A stretch of DNA of 64,000 nucleotides, from contig CM070717.1 of NCBI GenBank assembly GCA_036346275.1, positions 4,461,178-4,525,177 of the forward strand. The letters are read 5' to 3'. Shown here piece after piece: positions 1-10,199 of this stretch; positions within the stretch are counted from its first letter, which is position 1; each line of letters begins with the position of its first letter. This stretch comes from Otatea glauca. Taxonomy: Eukaryota; Streptophyta; Magnoliopsida; Poales; Poaceae. The position numbers were made by a program, and so were the translations under genes. The notes beneath the pieces are model-generated. The model did no database searches. It was given only the letters and a program-made list of their open reading frames with translations, and was not told the origin of the DNA.

Positions 1-98
1 CACTAGGTCGAGGTACTCGAGATGCAAGGAAACATGTGAAGGATCGTAAACATAAACAATAGGGAAAAGCTGTTTTATTGCAAGTCAAAGAGAGAGTG

Positions 99-1273
99 TT
101 ACACATAAAATTTCCAGAGCTGGTCTATGTTCCACAAGTTTGCGAGCTCTCTGCCATCAGGCATTGCCAGTCGGTAAGCCCCCGTGCGATATGCTGAAAC
201 GACGCTGTAGGGGCCCTCCCACTTCGGGGATAACTTGTTGGTGTTAGCCTGGCCCTGGATTTGTCTTAGGACCAAATCCCCAACGTGGAGCTCCCTAGGT
301 CACACCAATCGAGACGTATGCCTGCGAAGCGCTTACAGGTAATGCGCCGATCGTAACAGCACACGGCACCTTACTTCTTCCGCCAGGGCAAGGTCGAGAG
401 ACCGTTCTTGCTCGAAGTCAACTTGGTCGACTGAGCTGACCCTGGCAGAGCCCAGCATGACCTCAGAAGGTAGGATAGCTTCAACACCGAATATGAGCTG
501 GAATGGGGTAGCCCCCGTTGCTCGACTGGTCGTGGTGCGAACGGACCAAAGGACGGTGGGAAGTTCATCAACCCGGGCCCAGCCGTGTTGTTCGAGCTTA
601 TCGAAGACTCGCTTCTTAATGCCCTGGACGATCTGTCCGTTGGCACGCTCGACCGCTCCGTTGCTCTGCGGGTGAGCCACCGAGGCTTAGCAGACTCTGG
701 TGCCCATGTCTTCACAGTACTCTTGGAATAACTCGCTGGTAAACTGCGACCCATTATTGGTGATAATCCTGCACGGGTCCCATACCTTGTTACCACAAAC
801 GAATGAAAAAACTTTACTACGGCACGGGCAGTAATGGCCGAGACTGGTTCGGCCTCGATCCATTTGGTGAAGGTATCAATGGCGACGAACAGAAACTTCT
901 TCACCCTGATCACTTGAGGGAAAGGGTCGAGGATGTCGAGGCCCCAGGTTGAGAATGGCCACGCGAGTGGGATGGACTGGAGGGCATAAGCCAGGTGGTG
1001 CATCTTCTGAGTATGGTACTGGCAAGCTTGACAAGTGCGAATAATGTCTCGAGCATCCTGGAGTGCCGTCGACCAATAAAATCCCATCCGAAACGTCTTC
1101 CCAACCATTGTTCTGAAAGAAGAATGAGCACCGCAAAGGCCCGAGTGGATATCATTGAGTAGGTGTTTACCTTCCTCCGGGGTGACGCATTTCACCAAAA
1201 CGCCCAGGATGCTTCGACGATAGAGTTGTGTGTCAACGAGCTTGTACAAGCTCGCTGTAAGTTCAAGCTCCAT
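99..1273 (-). pseudogene. gypsy integrase, broken
   Basis: The N-terminal zinc-binding region is visible as H-S-G-L-C-G-A-H followed by C-Q-A-C. The core starts with WGLDILDPFPQ and continues to the conserved FVAIDTFTKWIEAEPV stretch. The frame then breaks near 800 (one or two bases), and the second half resumes in another frame with HPQSNGAVERANG (catalytic Glu region) and the C-terminal SPKWEGPYSVV segment. The stop is near 99-101. The first codons abut the inserted LTR at 1274, so upstream residues were separated from RNase H by that insertion. Confidence 0.85.
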
Positions 1274-2210
1274 TAGTTTTGGTGATTGGTTTAATATTAA
1301 TGTTTAATTATTGTTTAATGACAAATCTAATCATTATGAGACTAACATATTTTATTAAGCTATATTCTTATTAGTCTCATATTTGGATGGAAAATGGAAA
1401 ACCTAAGGTATGCACTTGTATTCACTTTATTATCTTAATGCATACTTAGGATTCAAGTTAAAATATGAACTCTTCCATTGCTTTAGTCCAAATATGTGCA
1501 TTATGTTCCTAATTCATATATTACATGAATGCACACATCTAGGGGGAGTTTATAATTTAACTTGTTGTTTCAATAGTATTGATCCATGTCTTATTGCTAA
1601 TAACATATAAAGGATCAAGACTTTGAAACAATCATTTGAGTATATGTAACTTGTGTAGTTGTAGTATACTCATGCAAATATAGAATAAAATCATATGCAA
1701 TCTAAGATTGATTATGTGTATATTGATTCTATGATCAATTTGCTATATGCACATACTTAATGAAGTTTATTCTATAGTTGATGGTCTAAATATATTGATC
1801 CCATTTCCATCACTCAAACATATATGGATCATTACTAACCATCACATTGAGTATATGAAACTTGGGTAGTTATATATACTCATGTCAATTTAAATGAGTT
1901 TAAATTGAGTTCGACTGTCTTTCAATCAATCAAAGGACATTTCATCATGTGTTGATGGTATTCCTTGTTGATTAAAGACAAGCGAAAAGTTCTTGAGTAT
2001 AATGAAGCATTAGTTGCATCAAAGTACTCAAGACAACAATTAATCATTCAAATTGATTTGGGTTGTGCTCAATCGATCTTGGAGGCATCCATTATGTGTT
2101 AATGGAGTGCGGTGATGATTGAGACAACCGTATTTGTTGGACTAACAATCTTCTATGAGTTGTGAAGTAGGTTGAGTCCAAGATAATGAAGAATCGGGAC
2201 AAGAAGTCAT

Positions 2211-2345
2211 CATGTGTTGATGATCTTCAAGAGATAATCCCGAAGTGAAGAGAAGAGCTAGAAGGTTCATCATGTGTTGATGAGCTTCAAGAGATAATCC
2301 CGAAGTGAAGAGAAGAGCTAGAAGGTTCATTATGTGTTGATGAAC
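2211..2345 (+). repeat. 60 bp direct tandem repeat in the solo LTR
   Basis: Two consecutive 60 bp units (2211-2270 and 2271-2330), almost identical, are followed by a partial third. Each unit spans one TGTGT hairpin and the spacer AGATAATCCCGAAGTGAAG. This is ordinary unequal duplication, superimposed on the hairpin array, and it accounts for only two or three of the hairpins. Confidence 0.9.
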
Positions 2346-3890
2346 AAGATGAAGAAGATGTGATCCTGGAGAGAAGATGATTGGAAATCATAAAAGCTCC
2401 AAGTGGATCGCTAGAGGCAAAGGTATAACTAGTTAGGGCTAAGGATGTGTTCCTAGTCTTTTACCGGTCTCGGTGTTTGGATGGGAGAACGGGTTGCTAG
2501 TTAGGTTGCCGTACTATTAAGAGGGGTTGAGTCTTTTAGCTTGAGCTTCATCACGTGTTGATGAACTCGATCCGGTTCACTCTAGCTCACTCTTTTGGTT
2601 TGGTTTTTGCATGGAGCTAACCATTTGGCATGTTTTGCAAATGGGTGAAGCTCGTGCGTTGGATTTTGCATGAGCTAAGTATTTGCATGTGCTGCAAATA
2701 AGGGAGCTCATGCTTGCTTCTAAATTGAATCTTATTTGATTTGGTTTTTGCATGAAGCTATGGATCTGCATGTGTTGCAAAATGGGAGATAGCTTATGCA
2801 ATATTGTTTATGTGGTTATTGCTTGGAGCTAAGTTTTGCATGTGTTGCAAAAGGAGAGAGCTCAAGCAATTTGGTTTAAAGTAGTTACATGGAGCTAGAG
2901 ATTTGCATGTGTTGCAAATAGAGAGCTCATGCTTTGGTGTTTTAGCTTGTGATGGGATCATGTGTTGATCATCACAAGGCTAAGCTTGGTTTGTGTTTTG
3001 AGTTTGCAAAATGTGTTTTTGCAAAATGATTGAATTGATTTGTTATTTGCAAATGTGTTTTGCAAATAAGCTCGAAGTTATGACTTTCGATCCTAGAGCA
3101 TGTGTTGGCATTTGCAAATGTGTTTTGCAAAGTGCCGGGATCATGTGTTGATCCTTACATGGCTAAAAGGATTGATCTTATGGGTTCGTGGTTTATTTGT
3201 GAATGTGTTTTGTAAATAAATTGGAGTTGTTATTTGCGAATGTGTTTTGCAAATGAACTTGAGATTATGAGTTTCAATCCTAGAGCATGTGAATAGGGTT
3301 TGAAAATGTGTTTTGCAAATTGACTTGATCATGTGTTGATCATCACATGACTAAGAGGATTGATCTCATAAGTTCTTGGTTTATTTGCAAATGTGTTTTA
3401 CAAATAAATTAGAGTTTAAAGTGATTCTTTGGAATATGTGATTAACATGTGTAAATGTGTTTTGCATAGGGTTGTGATTATGTGTTGATCATCACATGGG
3501 TCAAAGAATCAATCTTCGAAAGTTTGGAGAAAAGTTTTTGTGAAAAATTTTGGTTCTTCTCCTTCAGCCAGACTATCGACCATGTAGGTGCGAGACTACC
3601 GTATATGCGCGATCGGCTCGATGGCCGGTAGTTATATTCCAGAGAGGTGAGTTTTCTGGTATTGCTCGCCGACAAGACTGCGCTCGGGCCAGGCGATCGT
3701 CGTTGCTCGGCCGCAATACCGGTCCCAGGGCTTGGGCGGCTCGCTGGGCCATCAGAGCTAACGGCTAGTTTTGGTAGGCTTTCGACCGTTGAGGTCGAGG
3801 CCGGCACTACCGGCCCCAGTTGGGCGGTAGTGCCGACCGTGCTGGTTTTTGCCGTTTTTGCCCCCAACGGCTAGTTTTCATGTGGGGGGC

Positions 3891-3898
3891 TATAAAAG
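3891..3898 (+). promoter_or_regulatory. TATA box of the solo LTR
   Basis: TATAAAAG follows a GC-rich stretch with repeated CGG/CCG-rich words (3600-3890) and precedes the last four hairpins. This puts most hairpins in U3 and four of them (3995-4121) in the predicted transcript leader. The start site is inferred to lie roughly 25-35 bp downstream. Confidence 0.6.
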
Positions 3899-4691
3899 GA
3901 TGCCAAGGGCTAGCATTTGGTTGTTGCTGGTTCTATTGAGGTTTTGGGTGAGGTGTTGCACACTCACATTTGGTTTTTGAGCTAAGAGTGAGCTCTAATT
4001 GGATGTGTTGCAATTAGGAAGTGGATTGAGGTCCTCTTGTGCATGTGTTGCACTTGAGGAGGATCCTAATGTATGTGTTGCACTTAGGAGATCACCATTG
4101 TGCATGTGTTGCACTTGGTGAGGTTCAAGCGGAAGGCTTGACTTGTTACTTTTGGAGGTTGCCGCCTCCTAGACGGCGTAGAGCGTCGTGCGCGGTGAGC
4201 TTCTCAAAGGAGGTTGTGAGAAGCCCCGGCGAAGTTTGTGAAGGTTGAAGCTCGCCTACCCGAGAGGGAAAAGGAGCTACCACTAGTGGATTCGAGGTGG
4301 GTGCTCAATTTGTGGAGCCGGTCCAATGTGTTTGGGCTAACCTCAACGTGGACTAGGAGACCTAAGTCTCCTAACACCACGGTAAAAAGTATCGTGTCTC
4401 TTGTGCTTGCATTGTGTTTGTTATTTATGTTCAAGCAATTTATATTCATAGAATTAAATTGATTGATTGCTTGTCTTTAGAATTACATATTCTTGTTAGA
4501 GATATAATTAGTTAGTGCACATAGTGAGCCTAGTTGTTTTTGACTTTAATTGTCAAAATCTTAGTTTATCGCTTCCGCATTAATATTTGTTAAGGTTTTG
4601 GTATTAAGATAATTAGGGGTGAATTGCTTTGTAGAAATTAGGGAGAGAAATTTAAAAGCCGCCTATTCACCCCCCTCTAGTCGGCATCCTC

Positions 4692-5905
4692 GACCTTACA
4701 CTCGCCCGATGCCTGATTCTGCTACTTTCAGCTCGGTCAGTCGGGAGCTCCCCATGGTCGAGGAATTTAACAATTGTGTCCATCCACGAGGCAACACTCT
4801 CAAGGAGGGCAACCGAGTCCTCTTGTTCGGCAATGGACGGTGTGGCTAGGGTCTCGAAGATGACGTCCGATGGAACTTCATCACCAAACGACCCGAGCTT
4901 GGACAACAGATCAGCGTTGGAGTTGTCCTTCCTAGGCACGTGCCTGATTTCCATGTTCCGAAACCACCTCTCCATCTTGCGCACTTCGGCGAGATATTTG
5001 GCCATCGAGGGCTTCGACCACTGGCAATCTTTATTGTACTGGTTGATGATGAGCTGGGAATCACCCTTTACAACCAGCCGTCGCACACCCAGTGACTTGC
5101 ATGCTCGGAGGCCAACCAAGAGGTCCTCATATTCTACCACATTGTTAGTTGCGGAAAAGCCAAAGCGAATCACATACCTCAGCCTGTCTCCCTAGGGGGT
5201 GATGATGAGGATACCAGCCCCCGAGCGCTCGAATGATCTCGATCCATCGAAATACATGGTCCAGGGGTCTTCTTTCCTGACCTCAGGCTCGAAGGCTGGC
5301 TTCGTCGTCTGCTCGACCTCGAAGTCGACGAGCGTCTGCGACTTGATAGCAGTGCGCGCCACGAACTAGATGTCGAACCCTGCCAGCTCTATGGCCCACT
5401 TGGCGATGCATCCTCCGCCTCGGATTCTCAGATTTCACCGAAGCGGAACCCGCTCGAGAATAACCATCGCGGTGCTTGGAAATAATGCCGAAGTTTATGT
5501 GAAGCCATAAAGAGGGCGTAAAGCAGTTTCTGGACATAAGGGTAGCAGCTCCTTTGGTCCATGGAGCACCTCGCTGACGTAATAAATTGGCTGATGCCGA
5601 CCATCTCGCTCGGCCACCAGAACAACGCTGATGGCCTGGGTCATAGCCACGAGGTAGAGCAGCAACGTTTCGCCTTGTCGCAGGGTTGTGAGCAGAGGCG
5701 GGTTCGAGAGGTACGGTTTCAGCTCGTCGAAGGATCGCTGAGCTTTGGGCATCCACTCAAAGCCCTCATGCTTGTGCAGAGTCTTGAAGAAAGGTAAGCC
5801 GTACTCACCAAGTCTCAAGATGAACCGGCTGAGGGCAGCCATGCGTCCGGTGAGGCTGGACCTACCTTGTCGAGGTCGGAGGAGCCATCTTCTCAATCGC
5901 CTCAA
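4692..5905 (-). pseudogene. gypsy RNase H and connection region, broken
   Basis: The segment 5905-5495 has the post-RT connection (LGEYGLPFFK, then PPLLTTLRQGETLLLYL and QPIYYVSEVLHG). The segment 5173-4692 is a plant gypsy archaeal-type RNase H with NNVVEYEDLLVGLRA, VKGDSQLIINQ and a DNSNADLLSKLGS end. Frames shift between the pieces near 5480 and 5200. The C-terminal end is cut by the LTR insertion at about 4687. Confidence 0.8.
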
Positions 5906-6551
5906 TCTTCTCCGGGTTCGAACCTACTCCAGAGCCCCCGATCATGTAGCCGAGCACCTTGCAAGAGGCCGCGCCGAAAATGCACTTCTCGGGGTTGAGC
6001 TTGATTCTATGCTTGTTCAGGTTGGTGAAGGTCTCCGCAAGGTCATTGATGTGGTTGCCCTCAAAGGAACTCTTGACGATGATGTCATCGACATATACCT
6101 CGAGGTTCTTGCCAATCTGAGGGTCGAAGGTTTTGAACATCAGCCGCTGGAACGTTGCGCCCGTATTACGAAGACCGAATGACATGGTCGTGTAGCAGTA
6201 CGTCCTGAACAGTGTAATGAAAGCCATTTTATCCTCGTCATCAACCGCGAGCTTGATCTAATGGTAGCCAGAGTAGGTGTCGAGGAAACTCAGCATCTTA
6301 GCGTTGGCGGTGGAGTCCATGATCTGGTCTATACGAGGAAGAGGGAAGTTGTCCTTGGAACACGCCGAGTTCAAACCCGTGTGGTCGACACACATCCTCC
6401 ATTTTCCGCCCTTCTTCTGCACAATCACCGGGTTGGCCAGCCACTCGGAGTAATCAATCTCGCGGATGAAGCCAGCTTTCAGGAGCTTGTCGAGGTGCTC
6501 CCTTATTATCGCCATCTTCTCAGAGGAGAAGCGCCGTAATTTTTGGCGCAC
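5862..6551 (-). pseudogene. gypsy reverse transcriptase, broken
   Basis: The RT fingers and palm are visible: VDHTGLNSACSKDNFPLPRID, then FLDTYSGYH, then TMSFGLRNTGATFQRLM, then the catalytic YVDDIIVKS box. An in-frame stop lies just after SGYH (near 6258-6260), splitting the domain; the same frame continues beyond it. Upstream residues KLRRFSSEKMAIIREHLDKLL match the gypsy pre-RT linker. The domain is recognisable but cannot be translated as one protein. Confidence 0.88.
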
Positions 6552-6870
6552 GGGCCTGCAGCCAGGCTTTATCTACAATTTGTGCTCGATCACCTCCCTC
6601 GGGGCTCCTGGCATATCTTTCAGCTCCCAGGCAAATATGTTCCTGTTGGTGCGGAGGAAAGTGACGAGCTCAAGTTCCTATTTCGGGTCGAGCTCGGTCG
6701 TGATGTGAACACACTGGCTCGAATTGCCCTCTTCGAGCTGCACAGCCTTCATCGGACCACTGGGTTGAATCATCACCTTCTGGCGAGCGCTCTTCGAGGT
6801 TACCTCAGGACCCCATCGGGGCAGCATGCCGGTGAGCGCCAAAGCTTTCTCCTTGCAGTCGTGTGCCGCA

Positions 6871-6941
6871 AGCCCGGGAACTCGTGCTTGAACTCGAGAG
6901 GCACCTGCTCGAGCCCGAGAACTCGTGCTTGAACTCAAGAG
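6871..6941 (+). repeat. 30 bp direct repeat, two copies 41 bp apart
   Basis: AGCCCGGGAACTCGTGC (6871) recurs as AGCCCGAGAACTCGTGC (6912), each followed by TTGAACTC. They lie at the upstream edge of the recognisable gypsy coding region, where homology fades. Confidence 0.8.
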
Positions 6942-6950
6942 ATACACCCC

Positions 6951-7299
6951 TTGAGTTTGAGGGGTATTTACTTGCTCAGAGGTTACTGATCCTCGACACA
7001 ATTATCGGTGATGAAACACCAAAATAAGTTGTCTCCTCAACTGACAATTTTTTTCTTCTCCAAATCTTTATCTTCAGTTATTTTTACCATGTTGCTAAAC
7101 CTAACAAGTTGTATCAGATCCCTAACAGATTACCTCCATGATTTTCATCAAGAGTCCTCCATGGTGTGGTAATGTTTGAGATATAGGTTTGGTGACTAGA
7201 ATCACTCATGAGAACCAAAATTTACACAATATACAGTAATTTGTGAAATGAGATGCTCTTATCAGTCTTATCAATTTGTTGCAAGTATAGTCCATGTTT
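6951..7299. other. Unassigned A/T-rich spacer
   Basis: No coding motif, splice-bounded exon or transposon terminus could be identified in this stretch between the gypsy remnant and the MITE. Confidence 0.5.
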
Positions 7300-7530
7300 G
7301 GGCCTGTTTGTTTCAGCTTTGGATTCTCTAAAAGCTTATTCTGGATTGTGGTTGTAGAGAAGCTGAATCTCCAAAAACTGGAATTCAAAAGCACATATGA
7401 TGTGGATTGTGGATTCTAGTGTATATGGTTGGGTTGAATTGTGAGAATCAGATTCTAGAATCAGGCTGTTTGTTTTTAATTCTGCTTTTGGGGCCAGAAT
7501 CCAGAATCAAGAGCTAAAACAAACATGCCC
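7300..7530. mobile_element. MITE, probably Tourist/PIF-Harbinger type
   Basis: The terminal inverted repeats are GGGCCTGTTTGTTTCAGCT at the left and, read from the right end, GGGCATGTTTGTTTTAGCT (17 of 19 identical). The 231 bp between has further internal complementarity (GGATTCT and AGAATC words) and no coding capacity. The flanking trinucleotides are TTT (left) and TTA (right), one mismatch from the TTA/TAA duplication of the Tourist class. Confidence 0.7.
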
Positions 7531-8007
7531 TTAACATGTGTAGGCTAGGTTACTGTCATACTATCAACATATATTAGGCATTTCTAATGATAGATGACTG
7601 TATTGGACCTGACTGGAATGAATTTGGTCTTCTGGTGAAATTGAAGAAATTGCACATGTTTGAGATGTTGCCATTTTGGTGAAAGAAGTGGCACCTGTTG
7701 AAAAAATAATTAGTTTTTACAGTTTCTTTCAATATCGGTCAGTCCTGGAAGCTATCAATTAAACATGATATTGCTTAATTGAACTACTTAATTATTTTAT
7801 GATTAGCACAAGTAGCAAGCTGTCTATGGCTGCAAATGAAATGTCACATTCACAAGTAGCAAGCTGCCCTTTTGGATGGATAGCTGAATTTAGAATGTGC
7901 ATACATATCGATAATGTACGGTCCCGGGCTTTTAGTTAATTCAGTTTTTTTCTCCCCTGTTTAATAATTATGTAAGATCTGTTCGTTGTATTAATATTTC
8001 TCCGCAG

Positions 8008-8146
8008 ACTGTTCAATCACAACAACAGGCTGAGCGGGATGCTGTAATTGCTATACTGGAGCAAAGCCGTCTAGCCCTTGCTATGAGGTTAGCTGAACAG
8101 CAGGGGAAGAAGTACAGAGTAATCGATGAGGCCTTGGCATTTGTAG
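8008..8146 (+). pseudogene. Orphan exon of an unidentified plant gene
   Basis: A pyrimidine-rich tract and CTCCGCAG acceptor lead into a 139 bp open stretch that ends in TAG before a GTGAGG donor. The translation is strongly helical and charged (QQQAERDAVIAILEQ, then LALAMRLAEQQGKK, then RVIDEALAFVG), which suggests a coiled-coil or amphipathic helix. I do not recognise the family with confidence. No neighbouring exon was found within reach: the gypsy remnant lies upstream and the Harbinger element 300 bp downstream. It may be one exon of a gene split by insertions, or an isolated fragment. Confidence 0.5.
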
Positions 8147-8281
8147 GTGAGGTGATTGACAAGAGTGTGTGCATTTGTTTATATCTTTCAATGTAGCTGT
8201 GTACAAGGCACTGCTGAATGTTGGTACCATCCATGTAAAATTGACATGTTGTGCATGTGCTTTGAATTCGACAAATTTCAA

Positions 8282-8396
8282 GTTTCCTAGAGTTAATAGT
8301 TCCATACCCTGCTTGCTAGTTCAAGGCACTTTGCGAGATTTTGGTTCACTGCTATGTTTCTTGTTTCCTAGAGTTGATAGTTCCATACCCTGCTTG
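8282..8396 (+). repeat. 34 bp direct repeat, period 81 bp
   Basis: The word starting GTTTCCTAGAGTTAATAG (8282-8315) recurs at 8363-8396 with a single change (TTAATAG to TTGATAG). It sits between the orphan exon and the left end of the Harbinger element and looks like a local duplication. Confidence 0.85.
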
Positions 8397-8859
8397 TTTG
8401 GTTCATTTGTTAGCGTAGTCCAGTGATGACCAATCCCATTAGGCCATCTCCAAGAGCTTACTTAAACCATTCTCTATCTGATAATATGAAGAATCCGTAC
8501 ACACCATCCCACTCCAACAGGTTACCGATGCGCTTCCCTACTTTTACAGACCGGAGAGAGAATCCCAAAATATCAGGATTCTCTCTCCGTTCCCCATCGC
8601 ATTCCCGCCCGCTCGCTGCGCAACGATCCTTCACTCCCGCGCCGACGAGGAACGGTCGCTCCGTCCCAAATCCGGTGTGGAGGCGACACCTGGCTCCTTC
8701 CCGCACCCACGAGGAAGCGTTGGAGGCGGCCAGGAGACGGAAGAGGCGAGCCACCGCTCCGCTTCAGGGGCGACGTGGAGCTCATACGCGTACAAACTCC
8801 CCTGAACTCCGAACTCTATCACTTGGCGAGGAGTCCAGAGGATGCGACGGAGAGGTACG

Positions 8860-9189
8860 AGCCGATGTCCCCGCCGGCGATGCGGGCCTCAGATCCGGCG
8901 GCAACACCGGAGGCGGTGTCGCCCCGTGCCCGCGTCGGTTCCCGGGTGCGGCGCAGCCGGAGATCATGAGGGCGGCGAAGAAGAACGACAGCTACGCCAT
9001 CCACATCACAGAGGCCTGCCGCGATGCCTTCCGCCACCTCTTCAGTCCGCAAAACCCCCTGCTTCCCCCACCCCCCGGCGTGCTCTCTTGAGCTTAGCTT
9101 TGTGTTTTGTGATTTTGGTGGTGAACTGAGGTGGTTTGGCTTTTGGTGATGATGCAGGTACCAGGGTCGCCGTTGCTTACCAGAACAAG
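8860..9189 (+). pseudogene. PEX10-like N-terminal fragment captured in the Harbinger element
   Basis: Exon 1 (to 9044) encodes RRFPGAAQPEIMRAAKKND and EACRDAFRHLF. An intron with weak donor GTCCGC and acceptor GATGCAG follows, and exon 2 (9158-9189) encodes TRVAVAYQNK before a GTGAGAG donor. Plant PEX10, the peroxisomal RING ubiquitin ligase of the import machinery, begins with RRFP-AQPEIMRAAEKD and EACRDAFRHLFGTRVAVAYQ, so the match covers its first two exons in frame. No RING domain or later exon is present. The retained intron argues for DNA-level capture. The far 5' limit is uncertain; upstream GC-rich sequence from about 8600 could include promoter or leader. Confidence 0.75.
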
Positions 9190-9542
9190 GTGAGAGCTAA
9201 ATTGGCATGTTTTTCTACTTAGCTTGTGGCGATTGATAATTACCAGGTTATGCTTGAAAATACATGTTTTTGTGCATTACTTGCTGCATAGTCTGGGCAC
9301 TACTAGTTGTGAAATTGTTCAACTATTGGACATGAGCTTATAAATTTGATATGAGTGGCCGTGTTGGATGTTTTCAGAGGTTGAGAATTTGGTGTAGTCA
9401 ACTATGAATTTAGTTGAGCACCTAGTTAGATCACGGATTTTTCAGGCTTGCATCTCAAGTTCCCAACCTCGGTAGAGTAAGATGATTGTTGTCTGGGTAG
9501 AACAGATACACGACTTATCCTGCTTCGTAGTAGTCGTCCAAA

Positions 9543-10195
9543 TGATCGTGACAAGAGATGGGATCCTTGGCCCGAGCCACTTTAAGGTATTGAAGAAGCT
9601 AGGCTGTGGTGACATTGGTGGTGTGTATCTTTCTGAATTGATCGAACAAAGAGCTATTTTGCAATGAAAGTTATGGACAAGGCATCACTTGCAAGCCGCA
9701 AGAATTTGCTTCGAGCCCGCATTGAGAAGGAAATCTTGCAAAGGCCTAGATCACCCTTTTCTTCGACATTGTACAGCCACTTTGAGATGTATAAGTTTTC
9801 ATGTCTAGTTATGGAGTTTTGTCCTGGGGAGACTTGCATACTCTTCGACATGAGGCAAGATGGCAAGTAATTCCTAACAAACAAAGAACATGAATAATGT
9901 TTGTGTCATTCCATAAAATCAATTACATCTTGAATTTACTTAGTTTTATGACTTAATTTATTTGTACTAAGTAACGACTAGCATACTAATATGATATTGT
10001 ATTTGCTTCTTAATTGCAGATTCTATGTAGCAGAAATCCTCCTTGCATTGGAGTATTTGCACATGGTCGGCATCATATATCGTGATCTGAAACCCGAAAC
10101 GCCCCTCGCCTCTCGAGATCCGACCTTGATCTCTCCTTCATTGTCAAGGAGCCCAACGCTGATCAAGTCAACTGTTCTACTCGCTCATATATATG
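9543..10195 (+). pseudogene. AGC-VIII protein kinase fragment captured in the Harbinger element
   Basis: The N-lobe of a plant AGC-VIII (D6PK/PVPK-like) Ser/Thr kinase is clear: FKVLKKLGCGDIGGVYLSEL with the glycine loop, then MKVMDKASLASRKNLL with the ATP-binding Lys, then TLYSHFEMYKFSCLVMEFCPG. A spliced-out-like gap (about 9890-10018, acceptor TTAATTGCAG) leads to FYVAEILLALEYLHMVGIIY and the catalytic HRD-type loop as YRDLKPE. After that, the sequence jumps to a segment resembling the DFG-proximal region and SPTLIKS. Three or more single-base frameshifts and one stop (GK then TAA) interrupt it. No activation segment or C-lobe remains, so it cannot be active. Confidence 0.85.
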
Positions 10196-10199
10196 CGTG

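Larger units (their letters stand above)
1943..4121 (+). repeat. Array of about 25 short stem-loops with a constant TGTGT loop
   Basis: Perfect or near-perfect inverted repeats are spaced through the LTR. In almost all, the 5' arm ends in A, the loop is TGTGT, and the 3' arm starts with T. Examples: CATCA/TGATG around the loop at 1948; CCATTA/TAATGG at 2095; GTTCATTA/TGATGAAC at 2333; a 22-nt arm pair at 2609-2657; 20-nt arms at 2668-2713; 22-24 nt arms at 2819-2869; GGATCA/TGATCC at 3144; TTTATTTGCAAA with its near complement at 3380-3408; CTAATTGGA/TGCAATTAG at 4004; CCTCTTGTGCA/TGCACTTGAGG at 4044. Loop variants are CGTGT (2554), TGTTT (2631) and TGTGC (2688). The arms differ from hairpin to hairpin while staying self-complementary. 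Confidence 0.9.
1274..4686 (+). mobile_element. Solo LTR (about 3.4 kb) inserted in the gypsy pol
   Basis: Gypsy coding sequence stops at 1273 and resumes at about 4687. The insert starts with TAGTTTTGGTGATTGG (the usual TG has probably decayed to TA) and ends with a C-rich CACCCCCCTCTAG run then GGCA, which is the style of long grass LTR ends. It has a TATA box at 3891 and no internal gag or pol, so it fits a solo LTR. Flanking pentamers TCCAT (1269-1273) and TCCTC (4687-4691) agree at three of five positions, so a target-site duplication is only suggestive. The superfamily cannot be assigned without the internal region. Confidence 0.7.
1..6950 (-). mobile_element. Ty3/gypsy retrotransposon remnant (Tat-like pol), split by a solo LTR
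   Basis: Read on the minus strand, the order is a pre-RT linker (about 6950-6552), reverse transcriptase (6551-5862), connection and RNase H (5905-4692) and integrase (1273-99). This is the Ty3/gypsy order RT-RH-INT. No gag, protease or LTR is recognisable, and the left end runs off the window. The integrase tail has the KLSPKWEGPY-type segment of grass Tat/RIRE2-like elements and no chromodomain. A 3.4 kb LTR sits between RNase H and integrase (1274-4686). Stops and frameshifts break every domain, so the copy is dead. The clade is inferred from motif style, not from a tree. Confidence 0.85.

Noticed and set aside
1943..4121. CRISPR-like array
   Set aside because: The spaced constant word is only a 5 nt loop, spacing is irregular, and the context is a plant LTR.
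8423..9091. 222-residue plus-strand ORF as a gene
   Set aside because: It starts inside the Harbinger end and only its last part matches PEX10; the rest is transposon terminus and GC-rich leader read by chance.
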